Below, one piece after another: positions 14,484 through 23,682 of a stretch of 30,491 bases of DNA. Each line of letters begins with the position of its first letter. The stretch's first letter is position 1. The position numbers and the translations under genes were made by a program. This DNA comes from Nitrospinaceae bacterium (GTDB lineage: Bacteria; Nitrospinota; Nitrospinia; Nitrospinales; VA-1), in contig JAJDBA010000158.1 of assembly GCA_029261675.1 (NCBI GenBank), forward strand, positions 1-30,491, read 5' to 3'. Below the pieces are notes generated by a model. That model was given only the letters and a program-made list of their open reading frames with translations. It did not search any database and was not told the origin of the DNA.

Positions 14484-15185
14484 TTAATGGGAAGAATGCA
14501 TTTTGTGTACTTGGTTTCTCTGCTCGTCGGTCAATAGTTTCATAACTGCGATTTTGGCTTCCACTTTGGCTCGGATCTTTTTGGTTTTAACCGCGATGAT
14601 TTTTTCGCCCGCCGCACGGATTGCCGTTTCGTCCACTGTCTTGCCATGAACTAATTGATCGAACTCCATTTTGGCAACTTCTTTGTCTGCCGTCAAGAGT
14701 ATGCTGGTTTTTCTATAGTCGAAACGCATTTTTTCAATGCTTGCCACCTGCGCATCGCTCAATTTCAATTTATCCTTGAAGCTTAACAGGTGACTGAAAA
14801 AACATTTCGATGAATGTGCGCCATGCCCACTATGCTTGCTGTGGCTTTTATGACCGCCTTTTGCATAATGATGCTTTTTATGCTTGGCACTGTAGGCATG
14901 ATTTTTATGACCACTTTTAGACCCATGATGACCTGAATAATTTTTGCTGCCTTTACTACCTTCTGGTTTTTTGTGCGGGTGAGCATAGGCTTTTGCTTTA
15001 CTGCCTTCGGCTTTTTTCTCGCCGTGAGCGTAACTCCCTGCACTGTCGGTTGGGATCGCAGATTGGATGGCAAGCGATTCTTCAACCTTAACCGCACTTC
15101 CTAAATCAGCTTGTGCTGATTGAAAAAAGCACAACACCATCAACCCTGTTAGAACACCAATTATTTTATTTTTTGTTCGAGACAT
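14484..15185 (-). CDS. Spy/CpxP-like periplasmic protein with His/Lys-rich linker
   Basis: 233 residues with a signal peptide (IIGVLTGLMVLCFFQSAQA). From about residue 50 to 128 the chain is low-complexity, dominated by His, Lys, Gly and Ser (GHHGSKSGHK, SAKHKKHHYAKGGHKSHSKH). The C-terminal 100 residues are helical with the LTxxQ-type motif (LLTDEQRNQVHKMH), as in Spy, CpxP and periplasmic metal-sensor proteins. Family members act as periplasmic chaperones or metal-linked stress sensors. The His-rich linker could bind nickel, zinc or copper. It is transcribed toward tRNA-Pro. Confidence 0.8.
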   Translation of the reverse strand: MSRTKNKIIGVLTGLMVLCFFQSAQADLGSAVKVEESLAIQSAIPTDSAGSYAHGEKKAEGSKAKAYAHPHKKPEGSKGSKNYSGHHGSKSGHKNHAYSAKHKKHHYAKGGHKSHSKHSGHGAHSSKCFFSHLLSFKDKLKLSDAQVASIEKMRFDYRKTSILLTADKEVAKMEFDQLVHGKTVDETAIRAAGEKIIAVKTKKIRAKVEAKIAVMKLLTDEQRNQVHKMHSSH

Positions 15186-15259
15186 TTTTACCTCCTTGCA
15201 TGGCGACAGACTCTATTAATCCATGCTACTTCTTAATAATTTGACTTGCAAAAAAAAAG

Positions 15260-15333
<74 letters not shown>

Positions 15334-15632
15334 ATAAATAACATTATTAGGGGAAGCGATATTAAACCCGCTACCTTTATTATTATCAATAACTAAGGCT
15401 TTCAAATAAGGAATTTTCCCTCGATCTGCTTTGAGCCAGAAAAGCTATTCTACTTTTTATTTCGAAAGAAGGGAATAGAAAATTTCAATTTGATTAATTT
15501 GAGGTTAAGGAGCGAAAATAGGGGTTCATTTTCCTAAATATACGAGTTTGCCTGTCTGAACTTGGTAGCTTGATTTAGTATTAAAATTTGAAAGCAAGAT
15601 CTTTAAGCCCAAATTGGTGAGTAAGTAATAAT

Positions 15633-17615
15633 TTATTCCCAAATCTTGTCAATTGCAGTTAAGAATTTGGGCACATCAATAGGCTTAGTGATGTAATCTT
15701 TGAACCCCAGTTTCATGGCTCTTTTAATATCTGAGTCCATGGCACCCGCTGTCAGGGCAAAAACAGGGATATTTTTTACCTTTTCTATTTCTTGCAATTT
15801 TTTGAATGCTTCGATCCCATCCATTTCAGGCAAATGAATATCCATTAAAATTAGATCGGGAATTTGAGTTTGGGCTATTTCTATTCCCTCTATTGCATTG
15901 GGTGCGGAAATTAATATTAAATTGGGTCTGCGTTGATTAAATATTTGTTTTACCAATGCCACATTCCCGGGAATATCTTCTACATAAAGAATGGTTTTAG
16001 CATTGGCGTTTGCAGGAGGAACTAAGCTGGATATTTCTTCAGTATTATCTGGAATTGGAATATTAGTCGACATAGGTACATCGACATAAAAAAAGCTCCC
16101 TTCTCCAAAAGTACTTTCAAATCCAATTTCGCCTTTCATTAACTGAATCAGTTGCTGGGAAATAGTAAGCCCAATGCCAGTTCCTTCAATAAATTCAGAT
16201 TCAATATCAACCCGTTCAAAAGGTTGGAAAACCAGTTCTTTTTTATTTTCAGGAATTCCATGCCCGGTATCCTTTATTCCTAAACGCATCATGCCGTTAT
16301 TTTGTTTTTCATAAGAAACAACGATTGATCCGTTTGGTTTGTTGTATTTGATTGCATTTGAGACCAAATTCAAAACAACCTGCTTGAAACGAAGCGGGTC
16401 TACCTCTGCGAAACACGATCCCTCTAATATAGTTTGGCACTCAAGAGATATTCCATTTTTATTAGCCATAGTTTTGGAAATAGAAATTACATCGTCCACA
16501 ATGGGAATAATATCTATGGTTTCAATAGAAATTCCCAAATTCCCAGATTCGATGGCAGAGATATCTAATACTTCATTAATAAGAATTAAAAGATGGTTTC
16601 CTGCAGATAAAATAGTTTCCAGGTTTTTCTTTTGAGATTTATTTAATTCGTTTTTAGGATCTAATTGCATTAATTGCGTGAACCCCAAAATGGCGTTCAT
16701 GGGTGTGCGTAACTCATGGCTCATTCGCGCCATGAATTCAGATTTGGCTTGGTTGGCTTTTTCTGCAAACTCTTTAGATTGTAATAAATTCTTTTTGGAA
16801 TTCTTTAATTCTTGAGCCATGTGATTGATTGCTGAGGACAGGTTGCCAATCTCATCGTTTTGGCTATTCTTTAATTCAAAATCATATTGATCTTTTGCAA
16901 TTTTATTTGTAGCGCTAATGAATTCTTCAATGGGTTCGGTTACCCCTGTTAATATCCAACGATAGGCAAGTGAAAATATAAGCAAAGTAATTGCAATCGA
17001 AACCCATGCTAATAATTCAATAAATGCAAATTCAGCTTTAATCTTTCGGTCGACCAACCTGACTTCTGCTAACTCGCCTTCGATCATTTGTCTGATTAGT
17101 ATTGGCCATGAATCTTCAAAAATAGTTTCTTTGTAGTTTCTAAATTCTGTTTTTTTCTCGATGGCACTGTTACGTGAGGATAAGATGGATTTAAGCTTTG
17201 TGTAATGAGACATGTAAACAGAAAGCACATGATTGATCTCATCAAGTTCTTCTTCTTCATCTTCTTCTTCTTCATCTTCTTCTTCTTCATCTTCCTGTAC
17301 ATAGGTTTGTTCAGAAGATATCACTGATTTGTATTTTTCGATCATTTCTAGCGTTTCATTATGAGTCTCAATGATCTCTTCTTTGTCTTCAATTCCTCCA
17401 TGTAAAACATCCCCAAACCCTACAATCAGAGTGTTGCCCAGAGTTAATATTTTTTCGCTTATTTCTATTTGTGAGTAAGAAAATCCCCTTCTTTCTTCAT
17501 GCTTGTTAACGGAAGAAAAGGTGTGCAAAATTATTGCGGACAAGGACAACACAGACAGGAAAATTCCCGCAAAAATAATTAAGAATTTTTTTCTAATTCC
17601 AAATTTGGGTTTCAT
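15633..17615 (-). CDS. Hybrid sensor histidine kinase with HAMP and C-terminal receiver
   Basis: 660 residues. A first membrane helix at 11-33, a periplasmic region at about 35-195, and a second helix at 199-220. A HAMP linker follows (TEPIEEFISATNKIAKDQYDFELKN), then HisKA with His300 (MSHELRTPMNAILGF). The ATPase part has the N box LNLVSNAIKYN, DTGHGIPE and GTGIGLTI. The receiver at 540-660 has Asp592 (LMDIHLPEMDG) and Lys644. The periplasmic part contains an acidic tandem repeat at about 108-124. The kinase and receiver closely match those of the kinase at 20347-22503. No output regulator gene is adjacent. It lies just downstream of the barrel gene on the same strand. Confidence 0.95.
   Translation of the reverse strand: MKPKFGIRKKFLIIFAGIFLSVLSLSAIILHTFSSVNKHEERRGFSYSQIEISEKILTLGNTLIVGFGDVLHGGIEDKEEIIETHNETLEMIEKYKSVISSEQTYVQEDEEEEDEEEEDEEEELDEINHVLSVYMSHYTKLKSILSSRNSAIEKKTEFRNYKETIFEDSWPILIRQMIEGELAEVRLVDRKIKAEFAFIELLAWVSIAITLLIFSLAYRWILTGVTEPIEEFISATNKIAKDQYDFELKNSQNDEIGNLSSAINHMAQELKNSKKNLLQSKEFAEKANQAKSEFMARMSHELRTPMNAILGFTQLMQLDPKNELNKSQKKNLETILSAGNHLLILINEVLDISAIESGNLGISIETIDIIPIVDDVISISKTMANKNGISLECQTILEGSCFAEVDPLRFKQVVLNLVSNAIKYNKPNGSIVVSYEKQNNGMMRLGIKDTGHGIPENKKELVFQPFERVDIESEFIEGTGIGLTISQQLIQLMKGEIGFESTFGEGSFFYVDVPMSTNIPIPDNTEEISSLVPPANANAKTILYVEDIPGNVALVKQIFNQRRPNLILISAPNAIEGIEIAQTQIPDLILMDIHLPEMDGIEAFKKLQEIEKVKNIPVFALTAGAMDSDIKRAMKLGFKDYITKPIDVPKFLTAIDKIWE
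17247..17291 (-). repeat. Three perfect 15-bp tandem repeats inside a sensor domain
   Basis: On the top strand the unit TTCTTCTTCTTCATC occurs three times end to end. In the gene it encodes a repeated five-residue acidic unit (DEEEE). The unit is in frame, so gain or loss of copies would change the sensor length without breaking the kinase. Confidence 0.9.
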
Positions 17616-17653
17616 AAATTATACGTCGTGTGGCAATGTCGCGATTAGTTGTG

Positions 17654-18520
17654 TTAGTCGATGTCAAACTCATAAATTAGCTGAGTGATAATTCTGTAAT
17701 TATCCGTTTTATCGTTTAACCCGATAGGTGCTCCTATTCCCCATTCCCACGTTCCTGGTAAATCCCAAACCACTCCAGGAGTGAGGAAGATTTGATTTTC
17801 ATCGCCGCTGTTATGCCATTCGTTGGTTCGCCAGTTAAACTCTGTGGTGAGTCTTAGGGGGCCGACAGGTATAAAAAAGCCAACATCCCAGCTAAGTTCA
17901 TTGGCTTCAGTCTCGTCTTCATCCGGGTCCTCATGTCTTAACTTGCGATCTGCAAAACCCACACTTAATCGGGTGAAGATCTGGCTATTATTTAATTCTG
18001 GAAAATCTTTTGCGAGAATTGCATAAGGTTCATATTCGTTAAATCCCTCAGTCAACTCTTTATCTATATTGCCCGCCGCGAACCCGATTTCGAATCCAAC
18101 CGTAGCATGATAATTAGAATCAGCAATATTCATGAAGCTGTATTGGGTTGCGATTTCAAAGTCCCCAGAGCCTCGTGTGGTGACGCCGATATCTGGATTT
18201 CGGTTGATATAGCTATCCCAACCGAATTCTATTTGCCAAAAGTCCGTGAGGCCGTATTCGATGGTTAAAGGAGTCTTAAAAATTTTGCGATTACTCCCCT
18301 CTGAGAACGTGGGCGATACCTGAAGTTGAACTTCTCCTTTTTCTTGAGGATAAACCGTGTCCGATTGAAATACTTCATTTAGCGGTTGGATATAGGTTTT
18401 GGTTTCTTTTTCCTCTGCCCATACGTTTGGTGTAAATACACCAAACCCCAAAAAAATAACGCAAATAAAAAGTATCAAATTATATGAAGATCTATTGAAG
18501 CTATTTCCTATGGGTTCCAT
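17654..18520 (-). CDS. Outer-membrane transporter-like barrel (phenol-degradation MetA type)
   Basis: 288 residues. A signal peptide ends at VWAEE. The mature part has alternating strands and the typical pattern of this family: EKGEVQLQVSPTFSEGS, IEYGLTDFWQIEFGWDSY, RGSGDFEIATQYSF, FEIGFAAGN, LRLTTEFNWRTNEW and GVVWDLPGTWEWGIGAPIGL. Family members are predicted outer-membrane barrels of unknown or transport function; the pathway name attached to the family should not be taken literally. It lies 38 bp upstream of the hybrid kinase on the same strand, so the kinase may be co-expressed with it. Confidence 0.75.
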   Translation of the reverse strand: MEPIGNSFNRSSYNLILFICVIFLGFGVFTPNVWAEEKETKTYIQPLNEVFQSDTVYPQEKGEVQLQVSPTFSEGSNRKIFKTPLTIEYGLTDFWQIEFGWDSYINRNPDIGVTTRGSGDFEIATQYSFMNIADSNYHATVGFEIGFAAGNIDKELTEGFNEYEPYAILAKDFPELNNSQIFTRLSVGFADRKLRHEDPDEDETEANELSWDVGFFIPVGPLRLTTEFNWRTNEWHNSGDENQIFLTPGVVWDLPGTWEWGIGAPIGLNDKTDNYRIITQLIYEFDID

Positions 18521-18596
18521 GAATTGTCGGATAGTTTGTAAGCCAGTTTGTTAAGGCCGAGAGTGAATGATACTTATGTCTAGCAGGTTTTAGGAT

Positions 18597-18636
18597 TCCC
18601 GAAAAAGTTGCAAAAAGCAACTCGTTTTATTCGGGA
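18597..18636 (-). terminator. Intrinsic terminator after the oxidoreductase gene
   Basis: On the minus strand AGTTGC and GCAACT form a 6-bp stem around TTTTT and run into five T residues. An outer 7-bp pair (TCCCGAA/TTCGGGA) encloses it. It lies about 90 bp downstream of the oxidoreductase stop. Confidence 0.65.
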
Positions 18637-18723
18637 TTCAGGAGGGGATAAAGTCTTCGGGCGATATTGATGCGTGCAATTTGGTGATCAATGCGTTCAT
18701 GGAGTTCTGTGGAAAATTTGCAA

Positions 18724-19749
18724 TTATTTCTTAAGCCAGTCTGCCAGCACGACTTTGCCAATTGAGTGTCCTTGCTCAATCAGAGCGTGCGCCTGGCGGA
18801 GGTTTTCAGCCGAGATGGGGCGAATGACTTGATTGAGCGTTGTTGCAAGTTCTCCGTTGTCCACGAGATCAGCAATCATGTTTAACAATCGCTGTTGTTC
18901 AATCATATCAGCAGTTTGGTACATCGACCGCGTAAACATAAACTCCCACACAAAGGTGGCACTCTTGCTTTTCAGTGCTCCAAGGTCGACCGGCTCCTTT
19001 GTTTCGACAATGGAGCAAATGCGGCCTTGAGGCGTGATGACCTGAGCCATGGCACCCCAATGCTGATCGGTATTGTTGAGACAGGAAATGTAGTCCACGG
19101 TATCTATACCCTGCGAGGTCAACTCTTCTGCTAATGAATTGCGATGATTGATCACCTTGTTTGCGCCGAGCTTCAAACACCATGCACGCGACTCTTTCCG
19201 GGAGGCGGTCGCTATTACATTCAACTTAGCCACTTTATTCGCTAGTTGAATGGCGATGGACCCAACACCTCCTGCTCCCCCAATGATCAGGATGGATTTT
19301 CCTTCATCGTCCCCGTGGCGCGAAATGCCGAGGCGATCGAACAATGCCTCCCACGCCGTGATGGCCGTTAATGGAAGGGCCGCCGCGGCCGGATAATCGA
19401 GTCGAGTGGGCATTCGGCCCACGATGCGCTCATCGACCAACTGATATTCGCTGTTGCTGCCTGAACGGGTGATATCGCCCGCGTAAAATACTTGATCGCC
19501 AATGGCATAGCTTTGGACGTCAGGCCCGATGGCGATGACTTCACCTGCCGCGTCCCATCCTAAAATGCGCGGTGTAGTTTCTGTGCCGCTTTTAGGTGCC
19601 CGCACTTTTGTATCGACTGGATTGACCGAAATCGCCCGGACATTCACCAGAAGATCTTTTCCCGTCGGCTGAGGGCGATCCATTTCAATATCCATTAAGG
19701 ACAGCTCGTTTTCGATGGGTAAATATTGATACAGTCCAACAGCCCTCAT
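18724..19749 (-). CDS. Zinc-type alcohol dehydrogenase / quinone oxidoreductase family protein
   Basis: 341 residues from the ATG at 19749. The MDR fold is clear: a GroES-like N-terminal half with ISVNPVDTKVRAP, ILGWDAAGEV and GDQVFYAG, then a nucleotide-binding half with IIGGAGGVGSIAIQLA. The catalytic and structural zinc cysteines of classical alcohol dehydrogenases are absent, which fits the NADPH:quinone reductase-like branch that reduces quinones or enones. The start overlaps the stop of the upstream 85-residue gene by 4 bp, so translation is coupled. Codon use looks richer in G+C than the neighbouring kinases, perhaps an acquired gene. Confidence 0.9.
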   Translation of the reverse strand: MRAVGLYQYLPIENELSLMDIEMDRPQPTGKDLLVNVRAISVNPVDTKVRAPKSGTETTPRILGWDAAGEVIAIGPDVQSYAIGDQVFYAGDITRSGSNSEYQLVDERIVGRMPTRLDYPAAAALPLTAITAWEALFDRLGISRHGDDEGKSILIIGGAGGVGSIAIQLANKVAKLNVIATASRKESRAWCLKLGANKVINHRNSLAEELTSQGIDTVDYISCLNNTDQHWGAMAQVITPQGRICSIVETKEPVDLGALKSKSATFVWEFMFTRSMYQTADMIEQQRLLNMIADLVDNGELATTLNQVIRPISAENLRQAHALIEQGHSIGKVVLADWLKK

Positions 19750-20003
19750 TCTGTAACTCCTAATTTTGAAAACTGATATTTTATTCCCTTTTTTTCGCAA
19801 AATTCTTTCAGAGTATAGTCCAGCGGACCTTCTTTTTTTTTCAACTGGAGATATTCAAAATAGGCATCTGAGAAATCTTTATAACCTTTTCGTCTTAACA
19901 TCTTTATTTCTCTGGCTTCTTCTCGGGTCAGTTTAACGGGTTCAGAAGTAGACTCTTTCCACGCTTCTTGCAGCCAATTATCTTCTGATTTTGACTGGCT
20001 CAA
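19746..20003 (-). CDS. 85-residue helical protein, unknown, coupled to the oxidoreductase
   Basis: Starts at TTG (20003) with AGGGAG upstream. The sequence is charged and helical (VKLTREEAREIKMLRRKGYKDFSDAYFEYLQLKKKEG) with a second half (YTLKEFCEKKGIKYQF) reminiscent of a helix-turn-helix but too short to call. Stop and start overlap as ATGA with the oxidoreductase gene. No family recognised. Its composition resembles the AT-rich neighbours more than its operon partner. Confidence 0.65.
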   Translation of the reverse strand: MSQSKSEDNWLQEAWKESTSEPVKLTREEAREIKMLRRKGYKDFSDAYFEYLQLKKKEGPLDYTLKEFCEKKGIKYQFSKLGVTE

Positions 20004-20346
20004 TTGCCGTGCTCCCTTTTAATATTCTGCCTTGTTAATAAATATTAATTTTGTATTTATATGATCTTAATAAAAATATTTTATCATCAACACGTGAAAA
20101 TATTAAAAACATATGATTATGACCGATTGCTCAATGTGCATATTCATACATAGAGATAAAATCAATATCATTTGGGGACACTGGTTGCTTCTTGAGTTTA
20201 ATAGGGGGATTTAAAACTCTCGACTGCAGATCGCTCGCCTTTCTCCATTTTCTCCTCCAAGGAATGGGGAAGGGAGAAGTGGTCTGTTGTTTTTTAGAGG
20301 GAATGCCTGTTAATCGCTCTGCTGATAAAGACTAAAAAACTGGGTT
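20004..20346. other. Intergenic, 343 bp
   Basis: No frame worth calling. A stem (20240-20249 with 20263-20272, ten pairs including two G-U, 13-nt loop) is the only structure noticed. AT-rich DNA at 20030-20160 may hold the promoter of the leftward 85-residue gene. Confidence 0.5.
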
Positions 20347-22503
20347 TTATTTAAAAATCTCGTCAATCACATTTAAGAACTTAGGTACATCAATAGGCTT
20401 AGTGATGTAATTCTTGAATCCAAGATCTAAGGCTTTTTTTATATCTACATCCATGGCGTCAGCCGTTAAAGCAATAACAGGAATGTCTTTAGTTTCATTT
20501 ATTATTTGCAATTTTTTAAAAGCTGTTAGGCCATCCATCCCGGGCATATGAATATCCATTAAGATCAAATCTGGAGTTTCAGACTGAGCAATTTCAATTC
20601 CCACCAGAGCTGTGGAAGCAGATAATAAATGTATACTCTTTCTTTTGATAAGAATTTGTCTGACCAATTCCAGGTTTTCGGGAACATCTTCAAAATAAAG
20701 AATTTTCCTTTTATCGTTGTTATCTAAGTCAGGTTGATCTGGCTCTGCTTTCTCTTCAGGCTGAATTGCAGGGGCTTTTACTGCAACCGGAATATCGATA
20801 TAAAAGTAACTGCCCTCCTCAGTAATACTTTCAAAACCTATAGCTCCGTTCATCAGCTCGATAAGCTGTTTGGTTATTGTAAGCCCAATGCCAGTCCCTT
20901 CGATATGCTCTGCATCTACGTCAAAGCGCTCAAAGGGCTTAAACAATTTATCTTTTTTATCCTCTGGAATTCCGTGGCCAGTATCTTTCACTCCTAAACG
21001 CATCCTATCTCTGCCCAGTTTTTCATAAGAAATAATAACCGAGCCATCAGGTCTATTGTATTTGATGGCATTTGAGATCAGGTTCAATATAATCTGTTTA
21101 AGTCTAAGGGGGTCTGCCAGAACAAAAAAGCTGCTTTCAGGAATTTTCTGATACTCAAGAGATATACCCTTATCTTCAACTAGTGATTTAGAAAGAGAGA
21201 TCACGTTTTCTACAATTGAAATAATATCCACCCTTTCGATGGATAACTTCATTTTTCCGGATTCGACTCTCGAAAGATCCAACACTTCATTAATAAGCTC
21301 TAAAAGATGCTTTCCGGCGGAAGAAACTCTCTTAAGGTTGTTTCTTTCATTTTCGTCTAATCTGCTTTGTGCATTCATTCCTAGTAATTGAGTAAACCCT
21401 AAAATAGCGTTCATGGGTGTTCTCAGTTCATGACTCATTCGGGCAAGAAATTCCGATTTTGCACGATTTGCTTTTTCTGCTTCTTGCTTGGCAATTTCAC
21501 TATGAAAAATTATATTTTTCAATTCATGTTGGATGTTTAACAATTCAGTATTTTTTTGATTGATTTCCTGAGTTCTTTTTTTCACCTGTTTTTTTAGAGA
21601 TTGATTTAAAAACACAATAGCCACAATGCTAGCAACAAAAAGAATTGCGCTGACAATGATCAAGAAATTTTTTATTCTGGCCCAATTATCTTGATTTAAA
21701 GACACCCATTTTCTGTAAATCGTTTTTCGTTCTTCGGGCGTTATTTCAAGCAGTACCTTATCTAAGATGCGGTTCAATTGAGGCCAATCTTTTCGGGTAG
21801 CCAAGGCCCAGCGATAGGTAAAGTCAGATTCTCCGGCTACTTTTAAATTGGTCAATCCCATTTCCTCTATATAGAACGACGCTAAAGCAATATTTACAAC
21901 CATGGCGTCAATCATTCCGAATGAGACTTTTTTAAGTCCAGATTTAATATCTTTCACGGGATGTAGTTCTAGAGTTGGATAATTATTTTGGAGGTGGTCA
22001 TGAACTCCATAACCGGAGATGACGCCTACCTTCATTTCCTGCAGGTCACTCAGCGTCAAGGCACTTTCCGCTTGTTTTCTTACAAGAATCACAGCAGGAA
22101 ATTCTATAAATGATTCTGTGAACAACATGTATTCAAGGCGCTGAGGGGTTCGAGTTGCCGCTGCCCACATATCGGATTCTTTATTCTTTGTTTTCTCAAT
22201 GACTTCTTCCCAGTTTTTGAATTTCAATATTTTAAATTGAATCTGTAGTTTTTCTTCTAATAGAGAAATATAGTCAGCGGCGATTCCAGTATATTTTCCT
22301 GATTCATCAATGAACTCAATTGGCATAAAGTCTGGGTCTGGTGCCAATCTAATTTCAGGGTGTTCTTGAAGCCAAGCAAGCTCTGCGGCGGTTAAGTTTG
22401 CTTTAGCTTTTGGAGTCGGGCTCTTTTCTTCTCCCCAAACGATGCTGAATTGGGAAGCCAGCACTAGGAAAAGGAAGATGCAAGTTTGTTTCATCAATTT
22501 CAT
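20347..22503 (-). CDS. Hybrid histidine kinase with periplasmic solute-binding (SBP_bac_3) input
   Basis: 718 residues. A signal sequence at 1-24 is followed by a family-3 solute-binding domain at about 40-270 (IRLAPDPDFMPIEFIDESGKY, SDMWAAATRTPQR, KVGVISGYG). A membrane helix lies at 279-300, then a coiled coil. HisKA has His358 (MSHELRTPMNAILGF); the ATPase part shows LNLISNAIKYN, DTGHGIPE and GTGIGLTI. The receiver at 598-718 has Asp650 (LMDIHMPGMDG) and Lys702. The layout is that of a short EvgS/BvgS-like sensor lacking PAS and Hpt domains, so an external Hpt protein or regulator would be needed. A ligand such as an amino acid is possible but not shown. Confidence 0.95.
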   Translation of the reverse strand: MKLMKQTCIFLFLVLASQFSIVWGEEKSPTPKAKANLTAAELAWLQEHPEIRLAPDPDFMPIEFIDESGKYTGIAADYISLLEEKLQIQFKILKFKNWEEVIEKTKNKESDMWAAATRTPQRLEYMLFTESFIEFPAVILVRKQAESALTLSDLQEMKVGVISGYGVHDHLQNNYPTLELHPVKDIKSGLKKVSFGMIDAMVVNIALASFYIEEMGLTNLKVAGESDFTYRWALATRKDWPQLNRILDKVLLEITPEERKTIYRKWVSLNQDNWARIKNFLIIVSAILFVASIVAIVFLNQSLKKQVKKRTQEINQKNTELLNIQHELKNIIFHSEIAKQEAEKANRAKSEFLARMSHELRTPMNAILGFTQLLGMNAQSRLDENERNNLKRVSSAGKHLLELINEVLDLSRVESGKMKLSIERVDIISIVENVISLSKSLVEDKGISLEYQKIPESSFFVLADPLRLKQIILNLISNAIKYNRPDGSVIISYEKLGRDRMRLGVKDTGHGIPEDKKDKLFKPFERFDVDAEHIEGTGIGLTITKQLIELMNGAIGFESITEEGSYFYIDIPVAVKAPAIQPEEKAEPDQPDLDNNDKRKILYFEDVPENLELVRQILIKRKSIHLLSASTALVGIEIAQSETPDLILMDIHMPGMDGLTAFKKLQIINETKDIPVIALTADAMDVDIKKALDLGFKNYITKPIDVPKFLNVIDEIFK

Positions 22504-22535
22504 ATTAATATTTTTATTGACCCATTAAATAAATT

Positions 22536-22745
22536 TTAAAAAGCATACTGTGCTTGAAGTCGTTTTTCTATAAGGTTTTCAGAAAATCTGTCAGACTCCA
22601 CAAAAGCAAGCCGGTTTCGAAGCGATAATCTTTTAAATATCCCTTAAATTTGTATGTTATATCAACGTTGATCTCGCGAGAGTCTTTTCCTCCTGCTGAT
22701 TTTATGAGATCGAAAAAGGTATAGCCCCATTTTAGATGATTCCTG
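22536..22745 (-). pseudogene. Frameshifted C-terminal remnant of an outer-membrane porin
   Basis: Reading leftward, one frame gives RNHLKWGYTFFDLIKSAGG, then SREINVDITYKFKGYLKDYR. After a one-base shift near TATCGCTTCG the next frame gives RNRLAFVESDRFSENLIEKR and ends LQAQYAF and stop. Joined, these form the last strands of a porin of the OprD-like kind, with the C-terminal Phe needed for barrel assembly. No start and no upstream barrel sequence is recognisable, so the gene is a decayed end fragment. It lies directly upstream of the solute-binding hybrid kinase. Confidence 0.65.
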
Positions 22746-22970
22746 ATTTTATTAAAAAAACAATACGTTTTTTTTGTAAGGAAATAAAGCAGGGTTAGTT
22801 TTAAGAGGCAGACTCTTGTTCAGTGGATTAACTAGGAATAGAGGATATGAGATATTCTTAGGGCTTAACAGGAAGGAAGAGGGGGAGCTCGTATAACTAA
22901 GCATATTGCTGAAACGTGAAAATGTGCTCGAGGCCTTGGGGAAATTCATGTTTTAAAAACAAAAATCTAA

Positions 22971-23402
22971 TCAATCATTTTCTATAAAAGTTTTGAAGGT
23001 TTTTATTAAACGAGAGGTGTTTTCAGAATTTTCTTTTAACAGCTCAGTAGTAAAGCCTTTCTCAAGGAACTCTGAAACTCCTTCTAGTTTAGATTTGTCT
23101 ACCGTTTCTAAATTTGCAAACGCCATGCTCCAATTTTGGAACATTCTTTCTTCGATTTTTTTATCGTAAACAATATATGCGCTGGTGTGCCGGAGGTCAT
23201 CTTGAATTGTGTTAAACAAATCAAAAATCGCTTCTTTTTTCCCTTCTAAAATTTGCATGAATTCACGCGTTCTTTTTTGAAAAACTAAGATGCCTGTAAT
23301 ATTTTTCTGGCTATTATTTTTTCTAGACACATTTAGTATATCTAAAATGTCAGCATCGGACATTTCTTGATTCGCTACGCTACAGTAAAATAGGGTGTGC
23401 AT
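22971..23402 (-). CDS. BLUF-domain blue-light photoreceptor
   Basis: 143 residues: a BLUF domain of about 95 residues plus a helical tail. Tyr6 (LFYCSVA), Asn30 and Asn34 (RKNNSQKNITGILVF) and Gln50 (FMQILEG) occupy the flavin-contact positions. The Tyr-Gln pair that drives the photocycle is kept, and NWSMAF (Trp91, Met93) matches the semi-conserved signalling strand. BLUF domains bind FAD and respond to blue light. There is no output domain, so it is a short BLUF protein that probably acts on a partner. The nearest candidates are the adjacent kinases; the partner is not shown by the sequence. Divergent from the binding-protein gene. Confidence 0.93.
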   Translation of the reverse strand: MHTLFYCSVANQEMSDADILDILNVSRKNNSQKNITGILVFQKRTREFMQILEGKKEAIFDLFNTIQDDLRHTSAYIVYDKKIEERMFQNWSMAFANLETVDKSKLEGVSEFLEKGFTTELLKENSENTSRLIKTFKTFIEND

Positions 23403-23682
23403 TAGGGGCCTTTATTTTTAATTTAGCCTTAGTCTGAAAAATAAATTTAATAACCTTTCTTTTTATAGGTTAAGGCTTTGATTTTATAATTCAACCATTT
23501 TGTGATGGTTCAAAGGCTCCTATAGATAAAAAGCATTATTCTCAAAGATATAGGGGGAATAGTCTAATGAATTTGATCGTAATCTTGAGAGAACCATTTT
23601 TATATTGATTTTATAAAATTTCATAAGAATACTGAAACTATTACTTCCGAATAAAAAAGGTCTTAAAGCCTTAAAAAGCGTA

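Noticed and set aside
22752..22949. 65-codon frame on the minus strand
   Set aside because: Low-complexity Ser/Pro/Lys sequence with no ribosome site. It ends where the porin remnant begins and shares no frame with it.
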